Part shown: in pieces, positions 6,913 through 15,753 of the stretch
How the letters are laid out: each line of letters starts with the position of its first letter
How positions within the stretch are numbered: position 1 is the first letter of the stretch
NCBI GenBank assembly: GCA_000437895.1
Contig: FR902131.1
Location: 1-19,591 of the forward strand
Direction: 5' to 3'
DNA length: 19,591 nucleotides
Source of the DNA: Clostridium sp. CAG:914
GTDB taxonomy: Bacteria > Bacillota_I > Bacilli_A > RF39 > UBA660
Made by a program: the position numbers and the translations under genes
Notes under the pieces: generated by a model
Told to the model about the DNA's origin: nothing
Database searches by the model: none
Seen by the model: only the letters and a program-made list of their open reading frames with translations

Positions 6913-7965
6913 TTATTTTCTACCATTCCTACCTTTTTTATTATTTGTTTGTATTACGTATAAATTTGTTGGATTGTGGAGATCTATATAATTGATACCG
7001 CTCAAATTTAAGTCATCTGGTTTTTCTTTTATATTTATTACTCTTTCTAGTCTTTCATATAAATCCTCAAAATTATTATTTAAAGGTTCTGATTGAAAAT
7101 TTTTCCATAAAGTAGTAAATAATTTTGATATTTTTTGATCATCTTGGTATTTAATGATCTTCTCTTTTAAAGAATTAATTTTCATATATCTTTGAGCATA
7201 TATATTAAATACATTTAATATATTCTTATGTAAGTTTTCAATAATTTTATTAAGTGATGTTTCTATAAATTGTTTATTTTTAGCTTCATTAATGGCTTTT
7301 TCTTTTGCTTGATTTATATATTTAATTAAGATATTATATCCTATATAATTTTCATATTGTTGTGTCTCTAAATTTACTTTTCTTTTAAATATACTTTCTT
7401 TACTATATTTATCTTTTATACTTAAAAGTTGGGACAAAAAAGCACTTAATGGTTTTGTATAATCAATTTTTTCCGGTATTTTATCAATGTAGTTTGATTT
7501 ACAAAAACAATTTACTAAATCTTTCTTTATAGTTATAATGTTATCAATAGTTATATTATAATTATAGTCAACATCAATTTTATTAGTATTTTTTTGTATA
7601 TAAGCAATACCTTCTCGAATTTCTTTTCTTATTTCTTCAAAATATTTTCTTAAGTTTATCATATTTAATTTAGAAATATCTTCCCAAGTTATATTAAAAA
7701 TTTTATCTAAATCGTCTATTTTTTCCTTTTTATATGTTTCAATATTAAATTTAGGTTTTTCTTTGCCTAGATTATTCTTTAAAATATCATATGCTTCATT
7801 TATTCTTTTCATCATTTCTTCTGATTCTTTTTGTTCTTCTAGAGACGCATTCTGCTTATAATCCGGATGATATTTTTTAGAAAGTGCTCTATATGTTTGT
7901 TTTAATTCTTCTATACTATAACCATCTTTTAATTCAAATAAATTTAATGCATTTATATAACTCAT
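6913..7965 (-). CDS. J-domain (DnaJ-like) protein with novel C-terminal region
   Basis: The first 65 residues are a J-domain with the essential HPD at 33-35 (KKYHPDYKQN) and the helix IV NEAYDILKNNL. J-domains stimulate the ATPase of DnaK. The remaining 285 residues are Lys/Glu/Asn/Ile-rich and helical. They have no zinc finger, no Gly/Phe region and no CTD substrate-binding domain, so this is a class C J-protein and not DnaJ itself. No signal or membrane segment is seen, and its client is unknown. An AAAAGGAG site precedes the ATG. It starts 12 nt after the WG-repeat gene and probably shares an operon with it and the upstream P-type ATPase. Confidence 0.85.
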   Translation of the reverse strand: MSYINALNLFELKDGYSIEELKQTYRALSKKYHPDYKQNASLEEQKESEEMMKRINEAYDILKNNLGKEKPKFNIETYKKEKIDDLDKIFNITWEDISKLNMINLRKYFEEIRKEIREGIAYIQKNTNKIDVDYNYNITIDNIITIKKDLVNCFCKSNYIDKIPEKIDYTKPLSAFLSQLLSIKDKYSKESIFKRKVNLETQQYENYIGYNILIKYINQAKEKAINEAKNKQFIETSLNKIIENLHKNILNVFNIYAQRYMKINSLKEKIIKYQDDQKISKLFTTLWKNFQSEPLNNNFEDLYERLERVINIKEKPDDLNLSGINYIDLHNPTNLYVIQTNNKKGRNGRK

Positions 7966-7977
7966 TTTATTCTCCTT

Positions 7978-8871
7978 TTAATAACTAATAGCATTTCTTT
8001 CTTTACTATATTTATACTTTATATATTTTTCATCTTTATATACAGAGAAGTATATATATTCTTTATCACTATTAATATTTAAACTATTTCTTTCATTAGA
8101 ATTAGTATAACTATACTCTGTATCTATTTTCATTATTAATTTACTATCAAGGTTCTCATTTAAAATATCTATTTTATTATTATAAATAGCTACTATATAA
8201 TTATCTATATAATACATATAATCATATTTTATATCATTTAATTCTTGTTCTTTTTCATTAATAAGAAAATATTTATCATTTAATTCTACTATAAACTTTT
8301 TAGAATTAATTATATTAATACTATTATAAAATGGTTCTATTTTACTACCATCTTCTAAATTAACTATTCCCCATTTATTGAGAGTATTAACAGTTAGTAC
8401 GTTATCTTTATATTCTTTAATATCATCATAGATAGAAGACAAGATAGTATTACCATCAATATTTATTATACCTTTTTTATTATCCTTAGTAACAATAAAT
8501 AATTCATCTGATATTTTCATATATTCACTATATTCTTCATTAATAATATTACCGTCAATATAGTTATATAATAATTCTTTATTATTTATTGCTAGTATGG
8601 CTATTTTATCATTAATTATTTCTATTATTCTAGGGCAATTATTACTACATACTAATTTGGAATAATACTTGGTAATATTTTCTTCTGTAGTACATAAAGA
8701 ACCACTACAATTATAAAAACGTACATATCTATTTAGGTCAGCTGATTCCCACTTTACTTTATATTCTATAACTAACCATAATATAATTATGAGTATTACA
8801 TATAAACCTGTAATCCATATTATCTTGTATAGTTTTTCTTTCTTAAATTTATGTTTTTTAGTTTTATCCAC
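7978..8871 (-). CDS. membrane-anchored WG-repeat-like protein
   Basis: This 297-residue protein has a basic N-terminus and one transmembrane helix (about 17-36), followed by an extracytoplasmic domain. It contains four Cys (55, 60, 75, 79) that could form disulfides. It also has two WG/KWG-type repeats, KKGIINIDGNTIL at about 132 and KWGIVNLEDGSKIEPFYNS at about 166, plus weaker later copies. WG repeats form beta-rich binding modules of unclear function. The start is a GTG at 8871 with a GAGGAAG site; no ATG is available before the membrane helix. The 5' end overlaps the ATPase 3' end by 52 bp in another frame, suggesting translational coupling. Confidence 0.75.
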   Translation of the reverse strand: MDKTKKHKFKKEKLYKIIWITGLYVILIIILWLVIEYKVKWESADLNRYVRFYNCSGSLCTTEENITKYYSKLVCSNNCPRIIEIINDKIAILAINNKELLYNYIDGNIINEEYSEYMKISDELFIVTKDNKKGIINIDGNTILSSIYDDIKEYKDNVLTVNTLNKWGIVNLEDGSKIEPFYNSINIINSKKFIVELNDKYFLINEKEQELNDIKYDYMYYIDNYIVAIYNNKIDILNENLDSKLIMKIDTEYSYTNSNERNSLNINSDKEYIYFSVYKDEKYIKYKYSKERNAISY

Positions 8872-11174
8872 TTTTTATTCTTCCTCTCTTCAATTATATA
8901 AACTATTTTATCATAACAATGTTCTAAATATTCTGTTATATAAGTATTGGTAACTATTAGTAGAACAATTAATGCTATAGATAACCAACTATAATTAGAT
9001 ACGAATAATAATTCACTATATTTAAATAATGTAAAATAGAATACTAAAGAACATAGTACTAGAAGTAATTTTCTTAAAAATGTTAATGGTTTACTTACTT
9101 TATATAATAGTCTTAAATTAATATATCCAGTTACAGCAACGATTACTATTCTGTATTTATCAAAATCTAGTTTAAATATACTATAAAACATGATAATAAA
9201 CAATGTATTTAAGAATACAGCTATTCCACTAGGTAGTGCATTTCTAAATACTTTTACTAGGAATCCTTTTTTTACTTTATTATAGTTAGGTTCTAGTGCC
9301 AAGAAAAATGATGGAATTCCTACACATATAGCACTTATTAAGCTTAATTGAATAGGATAGAAAGGATATTCATGAGATAGAATTATTGATAGAATAGATA
9401 ATAGAAAGGAATATGTTGTTTTTACAAGGTACATACTAGAGACTCTTTCTATATTATTAACTACTCTTCTACCTTCATTTACTATTTTAGGTAATACACT
9501 AAAATCAGAATCTGTTAAAACTACTTCTGAGACACTTCTTGCAGCACTTGCGCCAGAAGCAAGGGCTATTCCACAGTCTGCTTCTTTTAAAGCAAGTATA
9601 TCATTAACACCATCTCCTATCATACCGACTTTAGCATTTTCTTGTAAGCATGATATAATCTGTCTTTTTTGAACTGGTGTTACTCTACCAAATATTTTTG
9701 TATCTTTCACTATTTTTTTAAATTCTTCCATATTCTCTGGTAAGTCATTACCTGATATATATTTATTATAGCCATCCATTTCTAATTGTTTTACAATATT
9801 AGATACTGTTTCAGGATTATCACCTGATATTATTCTAATATCTACATCTTGTTCTTTAAAATATTTTAATGTTTCTTTAGCACTTGATCTAATATTGTCT
9901 TTAATTATTATGAAACCTATAACCTTACTGGTTGATTTGTTAACATCGTCATCACATTTTACTAGAGTAAGTATTCTATATCCCATACTGATATGTTTAT
10001 CTAGATATTCACTATAATCACTTGTTTTATAGTCTGTTATATATTCTAAGGCTCCAAGAGCAAACGTTCCAACATCAAATTTTACTTTAGAATATTTTCT
10101 TGCTGAAGAAAATGGTAATCTATCAATAATTTTCATATCATTTCTTCTTTTATAATAATTTAATAATGCTCTATCTGTTACATTGGTTTCATCTACTAAC
10201 ATATTAGATACTATTTTATCCATATCATATCTTTTATCTATTTCTATTGTTTCTACTACTTTCATAGTACCATCTGTAATAGTACCTGTTTTATCTAAAC
10301 ATAATATATCAACACATGCTAATTCTTCAATACCACTTAATTTTTGTATAATTACTTTTTTCTTAGCCATTTTAATAACGCCTACAGTTAGAGCTATTGA
10401 TGTTAGCAAGACTAATCCTTCTGGTATCATACCTATGATACCTGCTACAGTGGATAAGATAGATTCAGAATAAGTTTGTCCACTATAGAAATATTGTGAT
10501 ATAAATAACATTATACCTGTAGGAATAATTAAAAATGTAACTACTTTTAATATAGCATTAACATTTTTCATTAAATAAGAGGAATTATCTTTTGTTCTGC
10601 TAGCTTCTTTTATTAAATTATTAGCATATGTATCTCTATTTATTGATGAGACTTTGGCATAGACATTACCACTAGTTATAATTGAACCAGAAATAAGTTT
10701 ATCACCAGGTTTCTTTTTAATAGAATCACTTTCACCAGTTATAATAGATTCATCTACTTCACACATCTCGGATTTAATAACGGTGGCATCTACGACCATA
10801 TTATCTCCTTGTTTTAAGTATAATAAATCATCTAATAATATTTCTTCTGGTTCTATTTCTTTTAAAATACCTTCTCTTATTACTTTTACTTTGCTCTTTG
10901 TTCCTATAGATAATTTATCTATAATTTTTTTGGCTTTTATTTCTTGAAAAATACTTATTAGAGTATTAAATATTATTGTAAATACAAATGTAGTATTAAT
11001 AAGTGAGCCAGTAGTTAATACTAATACTAATAAAGTTAAATTTAATATATTAAATAAAGTAATAGTGTTACTTAGAATAATTTGTTTAACTGTTCTTGAA
11101 TTTTTTATATTCTCATTGTTAACCATTCCGTTATTCTGTCTATATTCTATTTCCTGTTTATTAAGTCCATCCAT
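8820..11174 (-). CDS. cation-translocating P-type ATPase (CtpE-like)
   Basis: The 784-residue membrane pump has all P-type signatures in order: TGES at 146-149 (actuator), the M4 motif MIPEGLVLL (PEGL 251-254), the phosphorylation site LDKTGTIT with Asp294, SGDNP at 450-454 and GDGVND at 520-525. Helices flank the actuator (about 38-76 and 208-265), and five or six close the C-terminus. There is no N-terminal heavy-metal domain or CPx motif, so it is not a copper/zinc pump. The PEGL form and the short N-terminus resemble the CtpE group, described as calcium exporters in mycobacteria; the substrate here is inferred. The ATG follows AAGGAG. It heads a likely operon with the WG-repeat and J-domain genes. 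Confidence 0.92.
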   Translation of the reverse strand: MDGLNKQEIEYRQNNGMVNNENIKNSRTVKQIILSNTITLFNILNLTLLVLVLTTGSLINTTFVFTIIFNTLISIFQEIKAKKIIDKLSIGTKSKVKVIREGILKEIEPEEILLDDLLYLKQGDNMVVDATVIKSEMCEVDESIITGESDSIKKKPGDKLISGSIITSGNVYAKVSSINRDTYANNLIKEASRTKDNSSYLMKNVNAILKVVTFLIIPTGIMLFISQYFYSGQTYSESILSTVAGIIGMIPEGLVLLTSIALTVGVIKMAKKKVIIQKLSGIEELACVDILCLDKTGTITDGTMKVVETIEIDKRYDMDKIVSNMLVDETNVTDRALLNYYKRRNDMKIIDRLPFSSARKYSKVKFDVGTFALGALEYITDYKTSDYSEYLDKHISMGYRILTLVKCDDDVNKSTSKVIGFIIIKDNIRSSAKETLKYFKEQDVDIRIISGDNPETVSNIVKQLEMDGYNKYISGNDLPENMEEFKKIVKDTKIFGRVTPVQKRQIISCLQENAKVGMIGDGVNDILALKEADCGIALASGASAARSVSEVVLTDSDFSVLPKIVNEGRRVVNNIERVSSMYLVKTTYSFLLSILSIILSHEYPFYPIQLSLISAICVGIPSFFLALEPNYNKVKKGFLVKVFRNALPSGIAVFLNTLFIIMFYSIFKLDFDKYRIVIVAVTGYINLRLLYKVSKPLTFLRKLLLVLCSLVFYFTLFKYSELLFVSNYSWLSIALIVLLIVTNTYITEYLEHCYDKIVYIIEERKNKKWIKLKNINLRKKNYTR

Positions 11175-11188
11175 AACTACTCCTTACT

Positions 11189-11215
11189 AAAATTAGGACA
11201 TATTGTCCTAATTTT
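11189..11215 (-). terminator. terminator after the M23 gene, before the ATPase
   Basis: A perfect 12-bp stem (AAAATTAGGACA / TGTCCTAATTTT) with a 3-nt loop begins at the last base of the M23 stop codon. On the minus strand it ends in TTTT and then runs directly into the ATPase ribosome binding site. I see no separate ATPase promoter in the remaining gap, so it may act as a partial terminator or attenuator. Confidence 0.7.
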
Positions 11216-12396
11216 TATTTATAGAAATATCCATATCCTTCTTGTGGGAATGCTAATATATTTCTAGGATTGATTGAATAATAATTAAATCCATAATCAT
11301 GCCATTCTGGTGTAACGCCAAAATGTAAGTGTGTTCCTGATGTGCAGTTATCATATCCACCATGTGATGAAGATGTTGACCATCCACCTACGGTTCCTAT
11401 TACTGTTTTGGTTGTTACAACGGTGTTTACATCAATACCATTAGCTATACTTAATAGATGTAAGTATGATGTTGAATATCTTTTACCATTGACTATATGT
11501 CTAATATAAACCATATTACCACCACAACTTCCTCGACGTATTATAGAGTATACTACTCCATCAGCAGCCGGATATACTGGTGTACCTTCTGGAATACAAG
11601 ACAAATCTATTCCGTAGTGATAATCATTTACAATACGACCATTTAGGTAATAGCTTCTAGAACCATAATTAGAAGTTACACAGCCCATATATATTGGGTA
11701 TGTCCATCCTGTTGCATTTATAGATCCTGTACAAGAACTTAATTCTTGATTAAGTTTACAGCCCATTTTTTCATAGGAATTAATTAATTTTTTAATACTT
11801 TCAATATCTTCTTCTAATGATGATCCTTCTTCAGTGTATGACTTCAAATTATAATTCAACTTATTAACTTTATTATTAAGTACTTTAATATCAGCTTCTA
11901 ATTGGATATTCTTTTCTTTTAAGGTTTTTTCTTTTAATTCTAAATCTTTAATAAGTTGTTCTAATTCATCAATCAATGAAGAATTATAATTTGTTAATTG
12001 TTTAACAACAGCATATCTATATATAAGATCAGTATAACTATCAGCTTCAAATAAGTATTCTAGGTAAACGTTTTCGCCAGAAGAAAGTTGTAAAAATTTT
12101 AACATTTCATCTGTTTCTTTTCCCTTTTCTTTAATCTTTACTTTGCTCTCATCTATACTAATTTCAGCTTCTCTAATTTCTATCTTGGCATTTTCTACAG
12201 TCTTTGTCATATTGTATATTTCACCATTTAAAGTGTTAATTTCCTTTTGGGTTAAAGCTTTATTGTTTTTATTCGTAGCTAACTCACTTTGTAAATTAGC
12301 TAATTCATTTTTTAAATCCTGTAATGTTTTAGCACTTACACTACATGGTATAATCATCATTATAATCATACTAATAATTATTAGTTTCTTTTTCAT
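11215..12396 (-). CDS. PcsB/EnvC-like cell-wall protein with M23 (LytM) domain
   Basis: The 393-residue protein is exported (signal peptide 1-22, MKKK then a hydrophobic core to SVSA). It has a long coiled coil (about 25-215) and a C-terminal M23 peptidase domain (about 230-385). The zinc/catalytic set appears intact: His260 and Asp264 in YHYGIDLS, His313 in YLHL, and His356/His358 in GTHLHFG. So it may be an active endopeptidase, unlike degenerate EnvC-type activators. The layout resembles FtsEX-linked division hydrolases, though ftsEX is not in the window. I chose the ATG at 12396 because the in-frame upstream start at 12441 falls inside the -35 of a consensus promoter; the 12396 ATG has an AGGTGA site. 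Confidence 0.88.
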   Translation of the reverse strand: MKKKLIIISMIIMMIIPCSVSAKTLQDLKNELANLQSELATNKNNKALTQKEINTLNGEIYNMTKTVENAKIEIREAEISIDESKVKIKEKGKETDEMLKFLQLSSGENVYLEYLFEADSYTDLIYRYAVVKQLTNYNSSLIDELEQLIKDLELKEKTLKEKNIQLEADIKVLNNKVNKLNYNLKSYTEEGSSLEEDIESIKKLINSYEKMGCKLNQELSSCTGSINATGWTYPIYMGCVTSNYGSRSYYLNGRIVNDYHYGIDLSCIPEGTPVYPAADGVVYSIIRRGSCGGNMVYIRHIVNGKRYSTSYLHLLSIANGIDVNTVVTTKTVIGTVGGWSTSSSHGGYDNCTSGTHLHFGVTPEWHDYGFNYYSINPRNILAFPQEGYGYFYK

Positions 12397-12412
12397 AGTC
12401 TCACCTAAGATA

Positions 12413-12441
12413 ATTATATTAATTTTATAAAGCATTGTCAA
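12413..12441 (-). promoter_or_regulatory. consensus sigma-A promoter of the M23 gene
   Basis: TTGACA (12441-12436), a 17-nt spacer and TATAAT (12418-12413) match the consensus at every base and fix the downstream start codon at 12396. Confidence 0.88.
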
Positions 12442-12491
12442 TTAATTAAACTAATTTAGTTCTTAAAATATTCCTATATGTAAAGAAAAAC

Positions 12492-12508
12492 AACTAAAAC
12501 ATTTAGTT
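12492..12508 (-). terminator. terminator of the typA transcript
   Basis: An AACTAAA / TTTAGTT stem with a 3-nt loop is followed by GTTTTTC on the minus strand. It overlaps the stop codon of the small gene downstream of typA. Confidence 0.7.
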
Positions 12509-12761
12509 ATTTTTTAATATCTTTATAATAATGTTGTTCTTCTAATTTTATAACTATATCTTCTAATTCTTCTATATAATCATTTTCTAAAATATCATCT
12601 ATTTCTTTTAATAATGATTCAATATCAGAATAATTTCTATAATCAATATCATACTTTAGCAATAATTCTATTTCATATTTACTAAGAAGTATTCCGTTGC
12701 CGTTATCTATATTCATAAAACTATCTAAGTCTATTATATAATTATCCATTTTTCTTGGCAT
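12507..12761 (-). CDS. small acidic protein coupled to typA, function unknown
   Basis: This protein of about 84 residues is rich in Asp, Glu, Ile and Leu, is predicted helical, and has no signal or membrane segment. Its 5' end overlaps the typA 3' end by 20 bp if it starts at the ATG at 12761, or 8 bp if at the ATG at 12749. No clear Shine-Dalgarno is present, so it is probably translated by coupling to typA termination. I do not recognise the family. The high acidic content and clean open frame argue for a real gene. Confidence 0.65.
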   Translation of the reverse strand: MPRKMDNYIIDLDSFMNIDNGNGILLSKYEIELLLKYDIDYRNYSDIESLLKEIDDILENDYIEELEDIVIKLEEQHYYKDIKK

Positions 12762-14562
12762 CAAACTTCTTTCTTAATTCTGTATTTATAATTTTCTTTC
12801 TAAGTCTAATACTCTTTGGTGTTACTTCTACTAATTCATCAGAATTAATATAATATATAGCATATTCAAGAGAAATAGGTCTTGGTCTTTTTAATACTAC
12901 AGTATGATCACTTCCTGCTGCTCTTGTATTTGTAAGTTGTTTTCCTTTTACAACGTTAACGGCTAAATCATTTTCTCTATTACATTCTCCTACAATCATT
13001 CCTTCATATACTTCTGTACCAGGTTCAATAAACATTACACCGCGATCTTCAAGATTACCGATTGAGTAGGCTGTGGACTTACCATTTTCCATAGATACTA
13101 AAACGCCTAATTTTCTTTCTCCAACAGATAAATTTTCTACTGGAAGATATTCTCTAAATGAATGATTTATAATTCCATATCCTTTAGTTAATGTCATAAA
13201 ATCTGTAGCAAATCCAATTAAGCCACGAGATGGTATAGTATAATTTAATCTTACTAATTCATTAAAATTTGTCATATTTTCCATTTTGGCACCACGAAGT
13301 CCTAAAGCTTCTATTACACCACCAACACAATCAGATGGAACTTCTAATTGAAGACTTTCATATGGTTCGCATTTTACACCATCTATTTCTTTTATAATTA
13401 CTTCTGGTTTAGATACTTGTAGTTCATAACCTTCTCTTCTTAAATTTTCAATTAAAATAGATAAATGTAATTCACCACGTCCAGATACTATCCAAGAATC
13501 TTTTTCAAAATTTTCTACCCTTAGGCTTATATCTCTTTGAGTCTCTTTAAATAATCTTTCTTCGATCTTTCTGGCTGTTATAAATTCACCTTCCATACCA
13601 GCAAAAGGACTATCATTAGTCATAAATGTCATTTTTAAAGTAGGTTCATCTATTCTTAATTTAGGTAGTGCTTGTTCCTTTCCAATATTACATACTGTTT
13701 CACCTACTGATATATCTGGCATACCGGCTATAGCTACAATATCTCCGGCATGGGCTTCCTTAACTTCAATTCTTTTTAATCCTAGATATCCGAATAATTT
13801 TTGAATTCTAAATTGTTTAATACTTCCATCTAATCTTACACAAGATACCATTTCATTTTCTTTAATTAATCCGGATTTAACTTTACCTATGCCTATTCTT
13901 CCTACAAATTCGTTATAGTCAAGTAAGGCTGGTTGAAATTGAAGTGGGGCATCTACTACGGCATTAGGAGCAGGTATTTCATTTATTATTAAATCAAATA
14001 AGCCATTATAGTTTTCTTGTTGTGTAGATATATCTGGATCAAGACTACAAGTACCATTTAAAGCAGAAACATAGGCTGTTTTAAAATCTAATTGATTATC
14101 ATTAGCACCAAGTTCAATAAATAAATCTATTACTTCATCTACTACTTCATTTACTCTAGAAGTAGGTTTATCCACTTTATTAATGACAACGATTGGTTTA
14201 ACATTTGCTTCTAGAGCTTTTTTTAAAACAAATCTGGTTTGAGGCATTGTACCTTCATAAGAATCTACAACAAGTAAAACACCTTCAACCATATTCATAA
14301 TTCTTTCAACTTCTCCACCAAAGTCAGCATGTCCTGGTGTATCTAGTATATTAATTCTATAACCATTATAATTAATAGCTGTAGGTTTAGCTAATATTGT
14401 TATACCTCTTTCTCTTTCTATATCGTTAGAGTCCATTGCTCTATCATTAATAGCTTCATTGTCTCTAAATGTTCCAGATTTTTGTAATAATTGATCTACT
14501 AAAGTTGTTTTACCGTGGTCAACATGAGCAATTATAGCTATATTTCTTATCTTATCATTCAT
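12742..14562 (-). CDS. typA: translational GTPase TypA/BipA
   Basis: TypA/BipA is an EF-G-like GTPase that binds the 70S ribosome and supports 50S assembly, notably in cold or stress. The 606-residue length is typical. The G1 motif AHVDHGKTT (12-20), G2 within ERGITI, G3 DTPGH (74-78) and G4 NKVD (128-131) are all intact. The C-terminal family-specific domain includes SRGLIGFATDF and NTRAAGSD. The ATG has an AAGAGGG site. The gene leads a short transcript with the small acidic protein gene. Confidence 0.97.
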   Translation of the reverse strand: MNDKIRNIAIIAHVDHGKTTLVDQLLQKSGTFRDNEAINDRAMDSNDIERERGITILAKPTAINYNGYRINILDTPGHADFGGEVERIMNMVEGVLLVVDSYEGTMPQTRFVLKKALEANVKPIVVINKVDKPTSRVNEVVDEVIDLFIELGANDNQLDFKTAYVSALNGTCSLDPDISTQQENYNGLFDLIINEIPAPNAVVDAPLQFQPALLDYNEFVGRIGIGKVKSGLIKENEMVSCVRLDGSIKQFRIQKLFGYLGLKRIEVKEAHAGDIVAIAGMPDISVGETVCNIGKEQALPKLRIDEPTLKMTFMTNDSPFAGMEGEFITARKIEERLFKETQRDISLRVENFEKDSWIVSGRGELHLSILIENLRREGYELQVSKPEVIIKEIDGVKCEPYESLQLEVPSDCVGGVIEALGLRGAKMENMTNFNELVRLNYTIPSRGLIGFATDFMTLTKGYGIINHSFREYLPVENLSVGERKLGVLVSMENGKSTAYSIGNLEDRGVMFIEPGTEVYEGMIVGECNRENDLAVNVVKGKQLTNTRAAGSDHTVVLKRPRPISLEYAIYYINSDELVEVTPKSIRLRKKIINTELRKKFDAKKNG

Positions 14563-14594
14563 AAATACTACCCTCTTTCTTCACACAATGATTA

Positions 14595-14623
14595 ATTATA
14601 TGACAAAAAAATAAAAAAAACAA
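14595..14623 (-). promoter_or_regulatory. sigma-A promoter of typA
   Basis: TTGTTT (14623-14618), a 17-nt spacer and TATAAT (14600-14595). The -35 hexamer lies in the T-run and 3' arm of the terminator of the upstream amidotransferase gene, so terminator and promoter are nested. Confidence 0.65.
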
Positions 14624-14647
14624 TAATTTTTATGCAATTATTGTTTT
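14617..14647 (-). terminator. terminator of the glutamine amidotransferase gene
   Basis: A perfect 12-bp stem (AAAACAATAATT / AATTATTGTTTT) with a 7-nt loop is followed on the minus strand by a long T-run, a strong intrinsic terminator. Confidence 0.88.
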
Positions 14648-14655
14648 TATATATA

Positions 14656-15456
14656 TTATCTTCTAAAATTACTTGGTGCACCAGAATCGTTTTTTGTTAA
14701 TGAGTTATTCTTTAATTTCATTACAAAATTATTCATCAATGTATTAGTTATATCTGAAATATTTTCTATTTGAAACATGCCATTATCACTAACAGTTTTT
14801 ATTAACCCAGCTGATTCCGGATGAAACTGAACAGCTGTAATATATCCGTCATAAGTCTCAGCCATCTCTATTACTTTTTCATCACTATACGCCGTTACAT
14901 AAAGAACTTGTTGACCGTTGAAGTAATTTTGAGGATTTTTTTCATCAAAAACAACATGAAACGAATGATAACTATTTACTTCTAATACATTTCCTAAATA
15001 TGATAATTGACTATTTTTATTTATATTTATTTTATGAATTGTTCCACTATGTAATGGTCGTATTTTTTCATTAAGAGGAATACATTCTCCTCCAAAGGCT
15101 GTTAATATTGTTTGCATACCTAGACATATTCCAAGTATTGGTAATTTGTTTTTGTAAGCATCTTGTATTAATTTTATTTCTGGCAAATAAAATTCATTAC
15201 CACCAGTTAATAATAACCCATCACAACTAAGTACTTTGTTTTTCATTTTTTTATAACTATTATTAGGTATTATTGGTCCAGTACCATCAAAATACTCTTT
15301 ATATGAGTAATCAAATATTGGAGTTAAACATATTAATTCTACATCTATGTTATAACATTCTAACATATTAATTATCTTTTGAGGAACACAAAACATTGGT
15401 GTACCACTCTTCGTCTTATCAGGCTGTAATAATACAGCAACTTTATAATTTTCCAT
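14656..15456 (-). CDS. class I glutamine amidotransferase-like hydrolase (peptidase C26)
   Basis: The 266-residue cytosolic protein has the C26/gamma-glutamyl hydrolase fold markers. LLLTGGNEFYLP (about 81-92) is followed by the nucleophile elbow GICLGMQ (Cys111), with the His212/Glu214 pair in QFHPES. This set matches PuuD-like gamma-glutamyl-GABA hydrolases and related stand-alone amidotransferases, which hydrolyse gamma-glutamyl amide bonds; the substrate is not evident. The ATG follows AGAGG. A 70-codon frame and an orphan antitoxin repeat lie just upstream with no terminator between, so transcription from the repeat's weak promoter could enter this gene. A strong terminator follows. Confidence 0.85.
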   Translation of the reverse strand: MENYKVAVLLQPDKTKSGTPMFCVPQKIINMLECYNIDVELICLTPIFDYSYKEYFDGTGPIIPNNSYKKMKNKVLSCDGLLLTGGNEFYLPEIKLIQDAYKNKLPILGICLGMQTILTAFGGECIPLNEKIRPLHSGTIHKININKNSQLSYLGNVLEVNSYHSFHVVFDEKNPQNYFNGQQVLYVTAYSDEKVIEMAETYDGYITAVQFHPESAGLIKTVSDNGMFQIENISDITNTLMNNFVMKLKNNSLTKNDSGAPSNFRR

Positions 15457-15489
15457 TACTTATACCTCTTTGCTTTTAAATTTTATAAA

Positions 15490-15702
15490 TTAATTAACAA
15501 ATATTTTATTAAATATATTTTTTACAAAATCATTATCGTTCATTTTATTTTCTAAATACTTGTTGAAATTATTTTTATTAATTTCATTACTAACTATGTC
15601 ATTGTAATTAGGATATAGTTCTTCAATTTGTTTTCGATTTACTTTATACGACTTGCCACTAAAGTTAAAAGTAAGTTTCTCTACATTTTCAGCCAGGATC
15701 AT
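15490..15702 (-). pseudogene. 70-codon frame fused to the orphan antitoxin repeat
   Basis: The frame begins with an ATG inside the repeat unit (the conserved AAATGAT) and has no ribosome binding site, so this start looks accidental. From about residue 9 onward it reads like genuine protein (FNFSGKSYKVNRKQIEELYP), suggesting the C-terminal remnant of a gene joined to the repeat by deletion. It shows no similarity to the type III toxins. It ends 33 nt before the amidotransferase start. It could instead be a small real gene, but I cannot support a function. Confidence 0.4.
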
Positions 15703-15753
15703 TTATTATTCGCACCATCCAGAAGCGAAAAACATTTTCACACTTTTCAGTGC
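15681..15753 (-). ncRNA. orphan type III antitoxin unit without toxin
   Basis: The 89 bp at 15698-15786 are identical to 16518-16606, covering the -10 (TATATT, 15765-15760), the leader hairpin and the first part of one repeat. A single 49-nt unit (15739-15691) follows, then the partial GAAAATGTAG (15690-15681). The unit has the 5' half of unit 1 (loop CTGGA) and the 3' half of unit 2 (CCTGG) of the locus at 16427-16573. The second pseudoknot stem therefore keeps only pairs weakened by two wobbles, or a shifted GGAT/ATCC pairing. The -35 is GAGACA instead of TTGACA. There is no toxin and no intact terminator downstream. It is a decayed copy or, less likely, a solitary antitoxin. Confidence 0.8.

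Noticed and set aside
10183..10473. 96-residue plus-strand frame inside the P-type ATPase
   Set aside because: It overlaps the conserved phosphorylation and M4 region of the real gene on the other strand.
12143..12430. 95-residue plus-strand frame antisense to the M23 gene
   Set aside because: It is the complement of the signal peptide and coiled coil, and it has no ribosome binding site.
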